From positions 1 to 27,841 of IMG/VR virus record IMGVR_UViG_3300007611_000189: a DNA stretch of 27,841 nucleotides. One strand, written 5' to 3'. A program made the translations under genes and the position numbers. Origin of the DNA: a virus. The notes beneath the pieces are model-generated. The model saw only the letters and a list, made by a program, of their open reading frames with translations. It did no database searches and was not told where the DNA came from. Positions within the stretch are counted from its first letter, which is position 1; each line of letters opens with the position of its first letter. Below are positions 1 through 7,650 of this stretch, piece after piece.

Positions 1-261
1 GTGCATATAACGTATTAGCCAACCCCACTCAACATCTCGCATGATGTATTCAACTGATGCAAACGCACCTTCCGCAGAAGGCACATAGTTCATTGTAAGC
101 CAAATGCCAGTTAAAAGTTGATTAACAAGCACAAACAGAGACAGAGCACCAAAATAATACCAAAAGTTGAAGTTTTTCGGAGCATAATACTCTGCTACAT
201 GCTCGTTCCATAATTTTGTTGCCGGGAATCGCTCGTCGATCCAATTCATAAATCTACTCAT
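1..261 (-). CDS. petB: Cytochrome b of the bc1 complex (PetB), N-terminal part, cut by window edge
   Basis: The frame is open from an ATG at 261-259 to the window edge, giving the first 87 residues. The peptide has the usual cytochrome b start: an amphipathic stretch with FPATKLWNEH, then YAPKNFNFWYYFGAL, a first membrane helix with VNQLLTGIWLTMNYVP, then SVEYIMRDVEWGWLIRYMH. These are family hallmarks of the quinol:cytochrome c oxidoreductase subunit that carries two hemes b and the Qo/Qi sites in the inner membrane; the heme histidines are downstream, apart from the start of the second helix. A good ribosome site (AGGAG) precedes the ATG, and the gene begins one base after the DUF2244 stop, so the two are coupled. 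Cytochrome b on phage DNA would be very unusual. Whether Rieske protein and cytochrome c1 follow cannot be seen. Confidence 0.88.
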   Translation of the reverse strand, partial: MSRFMNWIDERFPATKLWNEHVAEYYAPKNFNFWYYFGALSLFVLVNQLLTGIWLTMNYVPSAEGAFASVEYIMRDVEWGWLIRYMH

Positions 262-262
262 G

Positions 263-721
263 CTAAACTCCTACTGGTCCTATAATATTTTTTAATTTTT
301 TGCTAAGTTCACTTTGTTCGTCTGCGTCTAAAAATTCTGCAAATTCAACTTTATCGTCTTTACATCTTAAAAACAAACGAGTATGCTTCCAGCGTCTAGG
401 CAAGTGTTCAAGGATTATTTCGCACCAAATTTTCTCAAAAGTAACAGAACTACTTCTTGTTTTTCTTCCTTTTTCTAAGGTAACGCTGTAGTCTGTTATT
501 ATTAATACGTTCTTTTCATTTGATTTATTTGCTGATAACCATAGAGATACCAACAGTGCGCCAAATTCAAGACCAGCGAAAGGAATTATTAGCCAAAGAC
601 CTAAATACGAAAAATAAATGGAAATTGAAAAAAGAACGGCACCTATCAATACAAGAAATCGTAAAGAAAGGTGCCAGTCTGCCGTAAATGTGGGCGAGAG
701 GACAAATACTCTTTTATTCAT
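263..721 (-). CDS. DUF2244-type integral membrane protein
   Basis: 152 aa. Two adjacent hydrophobic segments (about residues 20-40 and 43-63, the second containing PFAGLEFGALLVSLWL) are followed by a soluble beta-rich C-terminal half with a basic patch (LPRRWKH) and an ending like EFLDADEQSEL. This layout and the PFAGLE motif match the DUF2244 family, which in proteobacteria is often found beside cytochrome c oxidase or other respiratory genes; its function is unknown. The stop is one base from the cytochrome b start, which supports a membrane respiratory role by context. No ribosome site is visible: a TAAATAC late-type promoter motif ends about 9 bases before the ATG, so the message may be leaderless. 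Family assignment is by recall. Confidence 0.75.
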   Translation of the reverse strand: MNKRVFVLSPTFTADWHLSLRFLVLIGAVLFSISIYFSYLGLWLIIPFAGLEFGALLVSLWLSANKSNEKNVLIITDYSVTLEKGRKTRSSSVTFEKIWCEIILEHLPRRWKHTRLFLRCKDDKVEFAEFLDADEQSELSKKLKNIIGPVGV

Positions 722-729
722 TTTATAAA

Positions 730-737
730 GTATTTAG
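730..737 (-). promoter_or_regulatory. T4-late-like promoter motif (CTAAATAC) before the DUF2244 gene
   Basis: Read on the minus strand the site is CTAAATAC followed by TTTATAAA and then the ATG at 721. It is nearly identical to the motif at 21643-21650 (ATAAATACTTTATAAA). It lies in the 43-base gap after katG. Transcription starting some six bases downstream would leave almost no leader. Confidence 0.5.
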
Positions 738-764
738 TACCTCTGCCCTTTTGGTTTATTATTA

Positions 765-2897
765 TTACTTCAAGTCAAAACGATCTGCATTCATTACCTT
801 GTTCCAGGCACCAACAAAGTCTGCGACAAATTTGTCATTGTTATCATCCTGTGCGTAGAACTCGGCCAATGCGCGAAGCTCTGAATTGCCGCCGAAAATC
901 AAGTCAATTCTAGTAGCGGTTTTAGTTGTCTCGCCAGTAGCGCGATCAACACCGTCAAAAGAATTGTAACCAGTTTGACGCCATTCGTTCTCCATTGTTA
1001 GCAGCTCTTTGAACCACTGGCTGGACAGTTCTGGCTTCTCTGTAAAAATGCCTTCGCCTGTTCTAGAAACATGCAGACTGCGTAAGCCTCCGACTAATAC
1101 AGTCAACTCAACAGGTGTGAGGTTAAGAAGCTGTGCCTTATCGAGCATGATTTCTTCTGGGCTTACCGCAAACTCTTTTTCTACGTAGTTGCGGAAACCA
1201 CATGCTCTTGGCTCAAGCCATGCAAAGCTATCCACATCAGTGTTTTCTTGTGTGGCATCACCGCGACCAGTTGTTGTATTCACCGTAGCGTTCGATGCCT
1301 GCTCAATCGCATATGCGCCTGCAATAACGATTACGTCAGCAACACTTGCACCAGTAGTTTTTGCAATGTCTTCGTATACAGGAAGAACCTTTTCCAACAG
1401 TGCCGGATTGTTTACTGCCCAAGAACGCTGAGGAGCAAGTCGAATACGACCACCGTTTGCACCACCGCGCTTGTCTGAATCACGGTACGCGCTTGCACTA
1501 GCCCATGCAACTTCTACCATTTCTGGCACAGTCAAATCAGAAACTGCAATTTGCTTTTTAACCTGCTCGACTTCTGAGTCTGATAGGGTTTTGCCTTCGG
1601 GCACCGGATCCTGCCAAGTGTAAGTGGCATCTTTATAATCACCAGCAACATAGTTGGTCTTTGGACCCATGTCTCTGTGCAACAGTTTAAACCATGCCCG
1701 AGCAAATGCCTCGCCAAACGCTTCTGGATCCTTCAAGAAACGCTCGCCGATTTCTCTATACACAGGATCTACTTTAAGAGCCATGTCAGCAGTTGTCATC
1801 ATAGGCAGAACCTTTTCATCGCTACCGTCAACCTGCGGAACCATATCTTCATCGCGGCAATCGATCGGATGCCACTGCCAAGCGCCTGCTGGACTCTTTT
1901 TACATTCCCACTCGTAACCGTAGAGTAATTCTAGGTAACCCATGTCCCACTGAATAGGATTAGTAGTCCACGGACCTTCGATGCCGCTCGTAATTGTGTC
2001 AACACCTTTGCCTGACTTGTGAGTGCTAGACCAGCCAAATCCCTGTGCTTCGATAGGCGCACCCTCTGGCTCGGCGCCGACATTTTCGGCGTCACCTGCA
2101 CCGTGCGATTTTCCAAACGTATGTCCACCCGCGGTAAGAGCAAATGTTTCCTCGTCGTTCATTGCCATTCTAGCAAATGTTTCTCTGACATCCTGGGCAG
2201 AACGAGCGGGATCCGGATCACCGTTGGGACCTTCTGGGTTTACATAGATTAGACCCATCTGCACTGCGGCAAGCGGATTTTCAAGATCCTGGCGAGTGTC
2301 ACCATAACGGTCATCACCCAACCACTCATCTTCAGCGCCCCAGTAGATGTCCTTCTCTGGATGATAAATGTCTTCGCGACCCAGTGCAGTACCATGATTA
2401 GGACCGTCCATGTCTTCAATAGCAACATTTCCTGCAAGCACCAGCAAGTCTGCCCAACTCAACTTGTTACCATACTTTTCTTTTACTGGCCAAAGCAGTC
2501 GACGTGCTTTGTCTAAATTGCCGTTGTCGGGCCAGCTGTTTAGAGGTGCAAAACGCTGGTTACCTGTATAAGAGCCGCCGCGTCCATCGCCAACACGATA
2601 TGTACCAGCTTGGTGCCAAGTCATGCGAATAAAAAACGGACCATAATGTCCATAGTCTGCAGGCCACCAATCCTTGCTGTCGCGCATTACTGCTTTAACG
2701 TCGGCTTTAACAGCATCAAGATCCAGTGTCTTCACTGCTTGTTTGTAATCTATATCATTGTCTGGATGACTTTTTGTGTCATGTTGTCTAAGGATATCTA
2801 GGTTAAGCTGGTTAGGCCACCAATCCTTGTTTTGTGTGCCTGTGTCCGGGGTTGTGTTAGAACCGTGAAATGGACACTGTGAGACATCTTTACTCAT
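765..2897 (-). CDS. katG: Catalase-peroxidase KatG
   Basis: 710 aa, close to the usual 720-740 of this heme enzyme, which removes hydrogen peroxide by catalase and peroxidase reactions in the cytoplasm. Visible family marks: N-terminal CPFHG and DWWPNQL; distal site [13 protein letters not shown] (Arg, Trp, His); the Tyr of the covalent adduct in [12 protein letters not shown] and its Met in [10 protein letters not shown]; proximal heme ligand in [12 protein letters not shown]; proximal Trp in [28 protein letters not shown]; a complete C-terminal degenerate domain. The distal loop is divergent: WHQAG replaces the common WHSAG, and [21 protein letters not shown] replaces the usual segment with FKTFGFAGGRED. 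The start has a strong AGGAG site and its own sigma70-like promoter. The gene ends in four consecutive TAA codons (756-767). It stands between an Fe-S carrier and respiratory genes, which fits protection from peroxide. Confidence 0.95.
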   Translation of the reverse strand: MSKDVSQCPFHGSNTTPDTGTQNKDWWPNQLNLDILRQHDTKSHPDNDIDYKQAVKTLDLDAVKADVKAVMRDSKDWWPADYGHYGPFFIRMTWHQAGTYRVGDGRGGSYTGNQRFAPLNSWPDNGNLDKARRLLWPVKEKYGNKLSWADLLVLAGNVAIEDMDGPNHGTALGREDIYHPEKDIYWGAEDEWLGDDRYGDTRQDLENPLAAVQMGLIYVNPEGPNGDPDPARSAQDVRETFARMAMNDEETFALTAGGHTFGKSHGAGDAENVGAEPEGAPIEAQGFGWSSTHKSGKGVDTITSGIEGPWTTNPIQWDMGYLELLYGYEWECKKSPAGAWQWHPIDCRDEDMVPQVDGSDEKVLPMMTTADMALKVDPVYREIGERFLKDPEAFGEAFARAWFKLLHRDMGPKTNYVAGDYKDATYTWQDPVPEGKTLSDSEVEQVKKQIAVSDLTVPEMVEVAWASASAYRDSDKRGGANGGRIRLAPQRSWAVNNPALLEKVLPVYEDIAKTTGASVADVIVIAGAYAIEQASNATVNTTTGRGDATQENTDVDSFAWLEPRACGFRNYVEKEFAVSPEEIMLDKAQLLNLTPVELTVLVGGLRSLHVSRTGEGIFTEKPELSSQWFKELLTMENEWRQTGYNSFDGVDRATGETTKTATRIDLIFGGNSELRALAEFYAQDDNNDKFVADFVGAWNKVMNADRFDLK

Positions 2898-2932
2898 ACG
2901 TATTATCTCCTTAAGTATTGTGTTCAGTTATA

Positions 2933-2961
2933 AGTGTACGACTATTTAACATAGAAATCAA
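2933..2961 (-). promoter_or_regulatory. Sigma70-type promoter for katG
   Basis: On the minus strand TTGATT (2956-2961) is followed after 17 bases by TACACT (2933-2938), each matching four or more positions of the consensus. It lies in the 120-base gap between the Fe-S carrier gene and katG, about 35 bases before the katG start. The rest of that gap is AT-rich with no clear terminator. Confidence 0.5.
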
Positions 2962-3017
2962 CTATAAAATAGCTTTTTTCAATATTATTTTTAAATGGTT
3001 GCTATATAAAAAATCTA

Positions 3018-3344
3018 TTAGAAAGTAATACTTTCACCGCAACCACAAGCGCCGGCAGCAAGAGGGTTATTAACAACAAGACTGCTGCCTGTCAAGTCTT
3101 CTACGTAGTCGATTTCACAGTCACTTACATAAGTCCAACTTATGTCATCTACGGCAAGATACAATCCTTCATTGATTTCTACAAACTCATGGACGTCTTC
3201 GTTCATGTCTTCGCGGTTGTTAACTTGCCAATTATACATGAACCCGCTGCATCCTCCGCCTTTGACAGAGAATACAACCGTGTCCACAGAACTATTGTTG
3301 GCAATTTTTTGTAGGTGCTTTTTTGCGTTGTCGGTTATATTCAT
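3018..3344 (-). CDS. A-type iron-sulfur carrier (HesB/IscA/ErpA family)
   Basis: 108 aa, the usual length for this family, which accepts Fe-S clusters and passes them to apoproteins. The three conserved cysteines are present: one in GGGCSGFMYNW (near residue 33) and two in the C-terminal AGACGCGESITF. The N-terminus ITDNAKKHLQKI is typical. Similar genes are known in marine T4-like phages of cyanobacteria and Pelagibacter. It begins about 14 bases downstream of the tmRNA coding piece, so both are probably on one transcript; AGAGAG serves as ribosome site. Among its neighbours endonuclease III needs a 4Fe-4S cluster and complexes II and III contain Fe-S proteins, so maturation of these is a plausible role. 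IscA, ErpA and SufA cannot be separated from sequence alone. Confidence 0.9.
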   Translation of the reverse strand: MNITDNAKKHLQKIANNSSVDTVVFSVKGGGCSGFMYNWQVNNREDMNEDVHEFVEINEGLYLAVDDISWTYVSDCEIDYVEDLTGSSLVVNNPLAAGACGCGESITF

Positions 3345-3357
3345 CGAAACTCTCTTG

Positions 3358-3680
3358 GATAGGCGAGTTTTCTGTTGCCAGGATAACTCGAAACCCCGCC
3401 GACTCTACCCGCTTAGGGGATCAAGCCGCAAGTGCAAATTCTTCGTTTGCATTTACTTTATTTGCTAGGATTACGTCCTTCGCCTGTCGGTAACTCCACT
3501 CGCCTAATTGTATCGCCGTCGAAACCATGGCGCCCCCATCATAAGCACCCTGAATATGAGTCAGGACATTCCAATCGGCGATCAACTCCGTTCTTAGAAT
3601 GTGGTTTCGCACCATGCTTATGGTGGAGGCGGCGGGAGTCGAACCCGCGTCCGTCAACCTTTCGGTCTGCTTCATCGTTA
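3358..3680 (-). ncRNA. ssrA: tmRNA, two-piece circularly permuted form
   Basis: The acceptor piece comes first in transcription and ends with CGCCTCC-A-CCA at 3631-3621, preceded by a T arm GCGGG-TTCGACT-CCCGC. The coding piece begins at 3537 with GGGGGCG, which pairs with the acceptor CGCCTCC over 7 bp (one G-U), then the tmRNA D-loop signature ATGGTTTCGACGG. A further 8-bp helix joins 3498-3505 with 3361-3368. The tag frame starts at GCA 3465-3463 and reads ANKVNANEEFALAA then TGA at 3423-3421; the ALAA end is the usual ClpXP degron. The spacer 3538-3620 would be removed in processing. Permuted tmRNA is known from alphaproteobacteria, some cyanobacteria and some betaproteobacteria. Exact 5' end of the acceptor piece and 3' end of the coding piece are estimates. 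Confidence 0.93.
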
Positions 3681-3687
3681 CAATACT

Positions 3688-3716
3688 ATTTAAGCATAAC
3701 TAAATCTAGAAGTCAA
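3688..3716 (-). promoter_or_regulatory. Sigma70-type promoter for the tmRNA
   Basis: Minus strand TTGACT (3711-3716), 17-base spacer, TTAAAT (3688-3693) with an upstream TGC forming an extended -10. The predicted start near 3681 coincides with the expected 5' end of the tmRNA acceptor piece. The -35 element lies just upstream of the TAG of the preceding small ORF. Confidence 0.6.
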
Positions 3717-3939
3717 TGTCTAGGCCATTAACTTGATAGGTGTTGTACTTTGTGGCTTGTTCGAATCTATCTTTGTCGGACATCCGATCATGATGTAATC
3801 TTTTCTTAGGATCTTGTTTTACTTCATTTAAATTTTGGTCCTGCAAACTTACGTCGCTGATATCTTTTATAGATATCGTTGATATATTGCAGTTGTCTTT
3901 TGTTTGTTTGTTCTTGAATATTTTTATGAATGGGTTCAT
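3706..3939 (-). CDS. Doubtful small ORF, unknown
   Basis: 77 aa if begun at the ATG at 3939, but that start overlaps the preceding 110-aa gene by 116 bases in another frame. A later ATG at 3783 would leave only 25 residues (MSDKDRFEQATKYNTYQVNG...). The unique, non-overlapped part is hydrophilic and looks protein-like, with no stop for about 40 codons. It may be the tail of a gene whose start is unusual, a frame-shifted extension of the upstream gene, or chance. No domain recognised. Confidence 0.3.
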   Translation of the reverse strand: MNPFIKIFKNKQTKDNCNISTISIKDISDVSLQDQNLNEVKQDPKKRLHHDRMSDKDRFEQATKYNTYQVNGLDIDF

Positions 3940-4156
3940 CTGCTCTGCCTCTTAGTGTCTCTATCATAAATTCTTTTTTAGAATAAGTGTAACTCCAATA
4001 CATTTGACTGATTGGGGTCATTCCGTATCTGTCTATATGAATTCTTCTTTCATAAAAATATGAAAACCATACCCATTTTCCGCTAGAGACTTTTTTAGGA
4101 ATATAAGCAAATTTTCTATCCCATTGACTCATTTCAAGTCCTGGTCCAGATTTCAT
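3824..4156 (-). CDS. Unknown phage-type protein, 110 aa
   Basis: The ATG shares its A with the TAA of the preceding gene (TAATG at 4158-4154), so translation is coupled. The protein is basic and aromatic-rich: WDRKFAYIPKK, GKWVWFSYFYERR, ISQMYWSYTYSKKEF, with a very basic C-terminus (KRYQRRKFAGPKFK). No signal peptide or membrane segment. I do not recognise it. It is near the distal end of the operon that carries sdhA. Confidence 0.6.
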   Translation of the reverse strand: MKSGPGLEMSQWDRKFAYIPKKVSSGKWVWFSYFYERRIHIDRYGMTPISQMYWSYTYSKKEFMIETLRGRADEPIHKNIQEQTNKRQLQYINDIYKRYQRRKFAGPKFK

Positions 4157-4443
4157 TATCCAAGTTCTTGTCTAAGATGGCTTATATGTTCTTCGTACAA
4201 AGCCGAACCAATGTCGCCGGCTGTTTCTCTAGCTATTTTTTCTCCTATTGCAAGTAGGTTTTTGAGAGCGCTCTTATGGGTATTTACTTCAGTAGCCTGT
4301 CGTTCAGTAGCGTGAGTGCAGGCTTCATAGAAGATTTCTGGTTTGTAAATTGTTTCGTAAACTTCATTTTCGTCTAAACTATCTCGCACTGCAATGGATA
4401 TTGCATCGTTAACTGTGCATGTAAATTTGTGTGTCGCAAACAT
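4156..4443 (-). CDS. Unknown 95-aa protein coupled to sdhA
   Basis: Begins at the last base of the sdhA stop (TAATG) and is coupled in the same way to the next gene. Mostly helical by composition, soluble, with two cysteines (FTCTV near residue 9, EACTHATERQATE near residue 42) and a C-terminal helix ending SHLRQELG. It does not resemble SdhE, SdhB, SdhC or SdhD. Its tight coupling to sdhA makes a partner or modulator of the flavoprotein possible, but position is the only evidence. Confidence 0.65.
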   Translation of the reverse strand: MFATHKFTCTVNDAISIAVRDSLDENEVYETIYKPEIFYEACTHATERQATEVNTHKSALKNLLAIGEKIARETAGDIGSALYEEHISHLRQELG

Positions 4444-6212
4444 TAATAAGTCCTCGCTTTAGGTGGTATCGCATCCATTTCATCTGTAAGTGGTTCGAGA
4501 ACTACGTCTCGATAATCAAACGTGCCTCCCTCCCAATACAAAGTGTGCTTCAACCAATTTTCGTCGTCGCGCTCGAAATAATCATCACGGCTTTGGGCAC
4601 CACGGCTTTCCTTGCGATGTTCCGCTGAACGAATTGTAGCATCGGCCTGTGCCAACATGTTGTCCAGCTCAAATGCTTCCATCAAATCAGTGTTCCAAAT
4701 CATGTTGTCGTCTTCCACCGTGCCCTGTTCAAAACGCTCACGCACTGGCTTCAACTGTTCAATACCCTGTTGCAGTGTTTTTTCCGTTCTAAACACCGCC
4801 GCCTTACTCTGCATAATCTTTTGCATGTCCTGTCGTACTTCGTGTTGTTTTTCATCGCTTCGGCGTGTACGTATTCTGTCAAAACGTGCTAGTGCTTGGT
4901 CAATGCTGTGCTGTGTACTAGGTTTAGGCGTTTCAAAAGGAGTCAGAATTTCTGCACATCTATCTGCCGCGGCTTTACCAAACACAATTAAATCAATAAG
5001 ACTGTTGCTACCTAACCTGTTTGCTCCGTGAACACTTACACAGGCAGCTTCCCCGATGGCCATGAGTCCCGGTACTGTTTTTGTAACACCATCTTCCACT
5101 GTTACAACCTCTGCATGATAATTCGTTGGTATTCCTCCCATATTGTAATGAACGGTCGGAACTATAGGAATTGGTTGTTTAGTTATGTCTACTTGTGCAA
5201 AAATATGAGCTTCTTCTTTAATTCCTGGCAACCGTTCGTTAATAATATCTTGCCCTAAATGCATCAGATTTAGGTCTACATAGTCCCCGTCGGGTCCGCA
5301 ACCTCTGCCTTCATTTATTTCAATTGTAATAGCTCGGCTTACAACATCTCGACTAGCAAGATCCTTTGCGTTTGGAGCATATCGTTCCATAAAACGCTCG
5401 CCTTTACTATTGGTCAAATATCCGCCTTCGCCTCGTGCGCCTTCTGTGATTAAACAACCTACACCATAGATTCCACTTGGATGAAATTGTACAAACTCCA
5501 TGTCCTGAAGAGGAAGACTCTGACGTAACACCATGCCGCCTCCGTCGCCCGTGCATGAATGTGCCGATGTGGCCGATTGATAGACTTTTCCATATCCGCC
5601 TGTGGCTATCACTGTCATATTTGCATCGAATTGATGAAGCGTTCCATCTTCTAAACACCATGCAATACTTCCTGTAATTCTACCTTCATCGTCTTTTAGT
5701 AAATCCGTTGTGTAATGCTCTGAAAAGAAATTTACTCCTTCCGCGAGGCACTGTTGATATAATGTGTGTAGTATTGCGTGTCCTGTTCTATCTGCCGCAG
5801 CACAAGTTCTTTGCACAATGCCTTCTCCATAGTTTGAAGTCATGCCGCCAAATGGACGCTGATAGATTTTGCCTTCTTTGGTGCGACTAAATGGCACACC
5901 CCAATGCTCTAATTCTACAACAGCTTCTGGAGCAGTACGGCACATAAATTCAACAGCATCCTGGTCGCTTAACCAGTCGCCGCCTTTGATAGTGTCATAA
6001 GCGTGCCACTGCCATTTATCTTCTCCCATATTGCCTAACGCAGCTGAAATACCGCCCTGTGCCGCGACAGTGTGCGACCTTGTAGGAAATAATTTACTAA
6101 CAACAGCGATCTTTAAACCTTTTTTAACAAGTCCAATTGCCGCTCGTAAGCCACTTCCGCCGCCGCCTATTACTACTGCATCATATTCGTGTCTGGTTAA
6201 ATTATAATTCAT
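4443..6212 (-). CDS. sdhA: Succinate dehydrogenase flavoprotein subunit SdhA
   Basis: 589 aa, full length. Rossmann FAD motif [13 protein letters not shown] near residue 15; FAD-linking histidine in [13 protein letters not shown] (about residue 46); second FAD region [12 protein letters not shown]; dicarboxylate site residues in QFHPSGIYG and [11 protein letters not shown] with HYNMGGI; C-terminal FAD contact [11 protein letters not shown]; capping and C-terminal domains complete, ending PPKARTY. The subunit oxidises succinate to fumarate and passes electrons via SdhB to quinone. Here no sdhB, sdhC or sdhD is adjacent: the gene overlaps endonuclease III upstream by 4 bases (ATGA) and an unknown gene downstream by 1. 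It must therefore either dock with host SdhB/CD or act alone, as fumarate reductase-like or oxidase activity. All catalytic motifs that I can check are kept, so it does not look like a decaying copy. Confidence 0.96.
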   Translation of the reverse strand: MNYNLTRHEYDAVVIGGGGSGLRAAIGLVKKGLKIAVVSKLFPTRSHTVAAQGGISAALGNMGEDKWQWHAYDTIKGGDWLSDQDAVEFMCRTAPEAVVELEHWGVPFSRTKEGKIYQRPFGGMTSNYGEGIVQRTCAAADRTGHAILHTLYQQCLAEGVNFFSEHYTTDLLKDDEGRITGSIAWCLEDGTLHQFDANMTVIATGGYGKVYQSATSAHSCTGDGGGMVLRQSLPLQDMEFVQFHPSGIYGVGCLITEGARGEGGYLTNSKGERFMERYAPNAKDLASRDVVSRAITIEINEGRGCGPDGDYVDLNLMHLGQDIINERLPGIKEEAHIFAQVDITKQPIPIVPTVHYNMGGIPTNYHAEVVTVEDGVTKTVPGLMAIGEAACVSVHGANRLGSNSLIDLIVFGKAAADRCAEILTPFETPKPSTQHSIDQALARFDRIRTRRSDEKQHEVRQDMQKIMQSKAAVFRTEKTLQQGIEQLKPVRERFEQGTVEDDNMIWNTDLMEAFELDNMLAQADATIRSAEHRKESRGAQSRDDYFERDDENWLKHTLYWEGGTFDYRDVVLEPLTDEMDAIPPKARTY

Positions 6213-6901
6213 AATTGCTCTTTTTGTTTATATACATTTCTAAGCTGAGACTTTGGTATGTCAATGTCACGCTTACTACACACTTTCTCAAGAACGCAAT
6301 AATCACATTTGGGTGAGCGACTTTTACAAATACGCTTTGCATGTGTAATTAGTTGCATGTGTGCCGCTGGTTTATACTTATCTGGAGTGGTGTCATTTAC
6401 AATAATACTTGACTTGCCCTCGTCTAAACTATCTGTCCAACCCAATCTCCACAACAGCCTGAACACATGTGTATCCACCGCGATGAAGGGCTTGCCAAAC
6501 ACAAAGCGGGTAACAATGTCCGCACTCTTTTTGCCAACTCCTGGCAAACGCATCAGTTCTTTGTGTGTGTCGGGCACTACCCCGCCAAACTCTTCCAACA
6601 GCATTTTGCTTGTTGCCAAAATGTTTTTGCTCTTGGCCTGAAACAGTCCCGCAGGACGGATGGCTTCTATGATTTCTTCTTGACTTAGTTTAAGCATGTC
6701 TTGTGGAGTTTGGGCAAGTGCAAACAATGCATCACAAGCTTTTGCTGTTCTTGCATCTTGGCTTTGCGCACTAAGCATCACTCCTATAAGACTGGTATAC
6801 GCTTTTTCTTTAATCTTAGCATCCGGAAGGTTGTCTTTTACTGCTGGCCAGTATTTTGACAGTTGTTCATATATGTATACAATTTCTGTTTCGGATTTCA
6901 T
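6209..6901 (-). CDS. nth: Endonuclease III (DNA glycosylase/AP lyase)
   Basis: 230 aa versus about 211 in Escherichia coli. Early helix [20 protein letters not shown], helix-hairpin-helix [15 protein letters not shown] with the catalytic lysine, [14 protein letters not shown] with the catalytic aspartate, and the 4Fe-4S loop with spacing C-x6-C-x2-C-x5-C ([17 protein letters not shown]). Removes oxidised pyrimidines in base-excision repair. It overlaps the 29-aa ORF upstream and sdhA downstream, both by ATGA. Base-excision repair and katG together suggest an oxidative stress theme. The short C-terminal extension after the cluster is basic (NVYKQKEQL). Confidence 0.93.
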   Translation of the reverse strand: MKSETEIVYIYEQLSKYWPAVKDNLPDAKIKEKAYTSLIGVMLSAQSQDARTAKACDALFALAQTPQDMLKLSQEEIIEAIRPAGLFQAKSKNILATSKMLLEEFGGVVPDTHKELMRLPGVGKKSADIVTRFVFGKPFIAVDTHVFRLLWRLGWTDSLDEGKSSIIVNDTTPDKYKPAAHMQLITHAKRICKSRSPKCDYCVLEKVCSKRDIDIPKSQLRNVYKQKEQL

Positions 6902-6987
6902 TTGTCCTGCCTGCCAGTGTCAGCAATCATAACAGCTAACAGAAGTGCAATACCTAAACAAAATAAAACGAATCCTGTGTCTTCCAT
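6898..6987 (-). CDS. Tiny single-span membrane protein, 29 aa
   Basis: MEDTGFVLFCLGIALLLAVM then IADTGRQDK. One hydrophobic helix (about residues 6-22) with a negative N-terminus and charged C-terminus. An exceptionally good ribosome site (AGGAGG) lies 9 bases before the ATG; the start overlaps the stop of the ORF above and the stop overlaps nth (ATGA). Size and topology recall small subunits of terminal oxidases (CcoQ, CydX type), but there is no sequence motif to prove it. Confidence 0.65.
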   Translation of the reverse strand: MEDTGFVLFCLGIALLLAVMIADTGRQDK

Positions 6988-7082
6988 CAATAGCCTCCTA
7001 GTGTATCAACCAATATAACCGTGCTTATTGCTAAAGCAGGTATTCAAATTGCAATACTATACCACCATTCTGAAATCTTCAT
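6987..7082 (-). pseudogene. Tiny membrane ORF split by an in-frame TGA
   Basis: Starts with an ATG overlapping the cytochrome c stop (ATGA). Reads MKISEWWYSIAI, then TGA (7046-7044), then in the same frame IPALAISTVILVDTLGGY and a final TGA that overlaps the ATG of the 29-aa ORF. The second half is a good hydrophobic helix and both ends are perfectly coupled to neighbours, which suggests a 31-residue protein whose Trp or other codon has become TGA, or TGA readthrough. The intact 12-aa peptide may be all that is made. Confidence 0.45.
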
Positions 7083-7498
7083 AGCGTCTCTACAAAGTTG
7101 CCGATGTCACGCATATCTTGTTCAGTCATCCACGACGCCTGTCCCCACATCATAGCACTTTGTTGTCCTATGGTTTCACCGTTCTTATACTTGGTAAGTT
7201 TGTCCACAATCATGTCGCTTGTCTGTCCTGCTAATGCTGGACCCACACCACCTTGTCCTGCTTGTCCGTGACAGGCTGAGCACTGTTCATAATGTTTAGC
7301 ACCGGCCGCCACTTCAGGTGCGGGTGTGGCAACTTTTATTGTCTCTCCACTATTCCAAGTCACGCCGCAAAACTGTTGACTGCGTTGGCATTGTCCGTTA
7401 TTGAATCCAATGTTTCTAGTTTCTCCACTGCCAAGGAATGCAAACACACCTGCGGTTGCACCGAACATCAAGAACATTCCTACTACTACTTCCTTCAT
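7079..7498 (-). CDS. Membrane-anchored class I cytochrome c
   Basis: 139 aa. An N-terminal hydrophobic helix (about residues 5-22, VVGMFLMFGATAGVFAFL) acts as signal anchor, then a spacer with two cysteines (NGQCQRSQQFCGVTW) and a cytochrome c domain with heme site CSACHGQAGQGG near residue 72 and candidate Met ligands in SAMMWGQASWM; the end is the usual last helix DMRDIGNFVETL. The heme domain would face the periplasm. It resembles c4/c5 or CcoP-type domains; it could carry electrons between a bc1 complex and a terminal oxidase. The pair of spacer cysteines is odd and may form a disulfide. Coupled to the gene upstream (TGA/ATG overlap) and the tiny ORF downstream. Confidence 0.9.
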   Translation of the reverse strand: MKEVVVGMFLMFGATAGVFAFLGSGETRNIGFNNGQCQRSQQFCGVTWNSGETIKVATPAPEVAAGAKHYEQCSACHGQAGQGGVGPALAGQTSDMIVDKLTKYKNGETIGQQSAMMWGQASWMTEQDMRDIGNFVETL

Positions 7499-7650
7499 AT
7501 ACCTGCATCCTTTTTATAAATGTTTGCTTTTTCAATTAAGAAACTATACTGCCTGATGTCGCCCGATCGCTGTGCCTTCTGTGCAAGTTCTAGTGTCTCT
7601 AAGTATTTTTTCTTTGCTTTTGTTTTTTTATCGCCGAATAGATTAAACAC
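7495..7650 (-). CDS. Small charged protein resembling the Lacal_2735/DUF6435 family
   Basis: 51 aa from a GTG at 7650 that shares its G with the TAG of the preceding gene; ribosome site GAGGA is inside that gene's last codons. Sequence begins MFNLFGDKKTKAKKKYLETL and continues with LAQKAQRSGDIRQYSFLIEKA. The pattern of a short hydrophobic start, Lys-rich stretch, then A-x2-RxGDIRxYS is how I remember the bacterial Lacal_2735/DUF6435 family, of unknown function. Soluble, helical. Its stop overlaps the cytochrome c start. Confidence 0.65.
   Translation of the reverse strand: MFNLFGDKKTKAKKKYLETLELAQKAQRSGDIRQYSFLIEKANIYKKDAGI

Noticed and set aside
2962-3017. Terminator after the Fe-S carrier gene
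   Set aside because: Only a weak 4-bp stem (CTAT/ATAG) in AT-rich DNA, no convincing hairpin plus T run.
3421-3675. 84-codon frame ending in ANEEFALAA
   Set aside because: It crosses the tmRNA acceptor piece, spacer and coding piece; only the last 14 codons are the tag reading frame.
3621-3690. A tRNA gene ending in CCA at 3621
   Set aside because: T arm and CCA are present but no anticodon or D arm; it is the acceptor piece of the permuted tmRNA.
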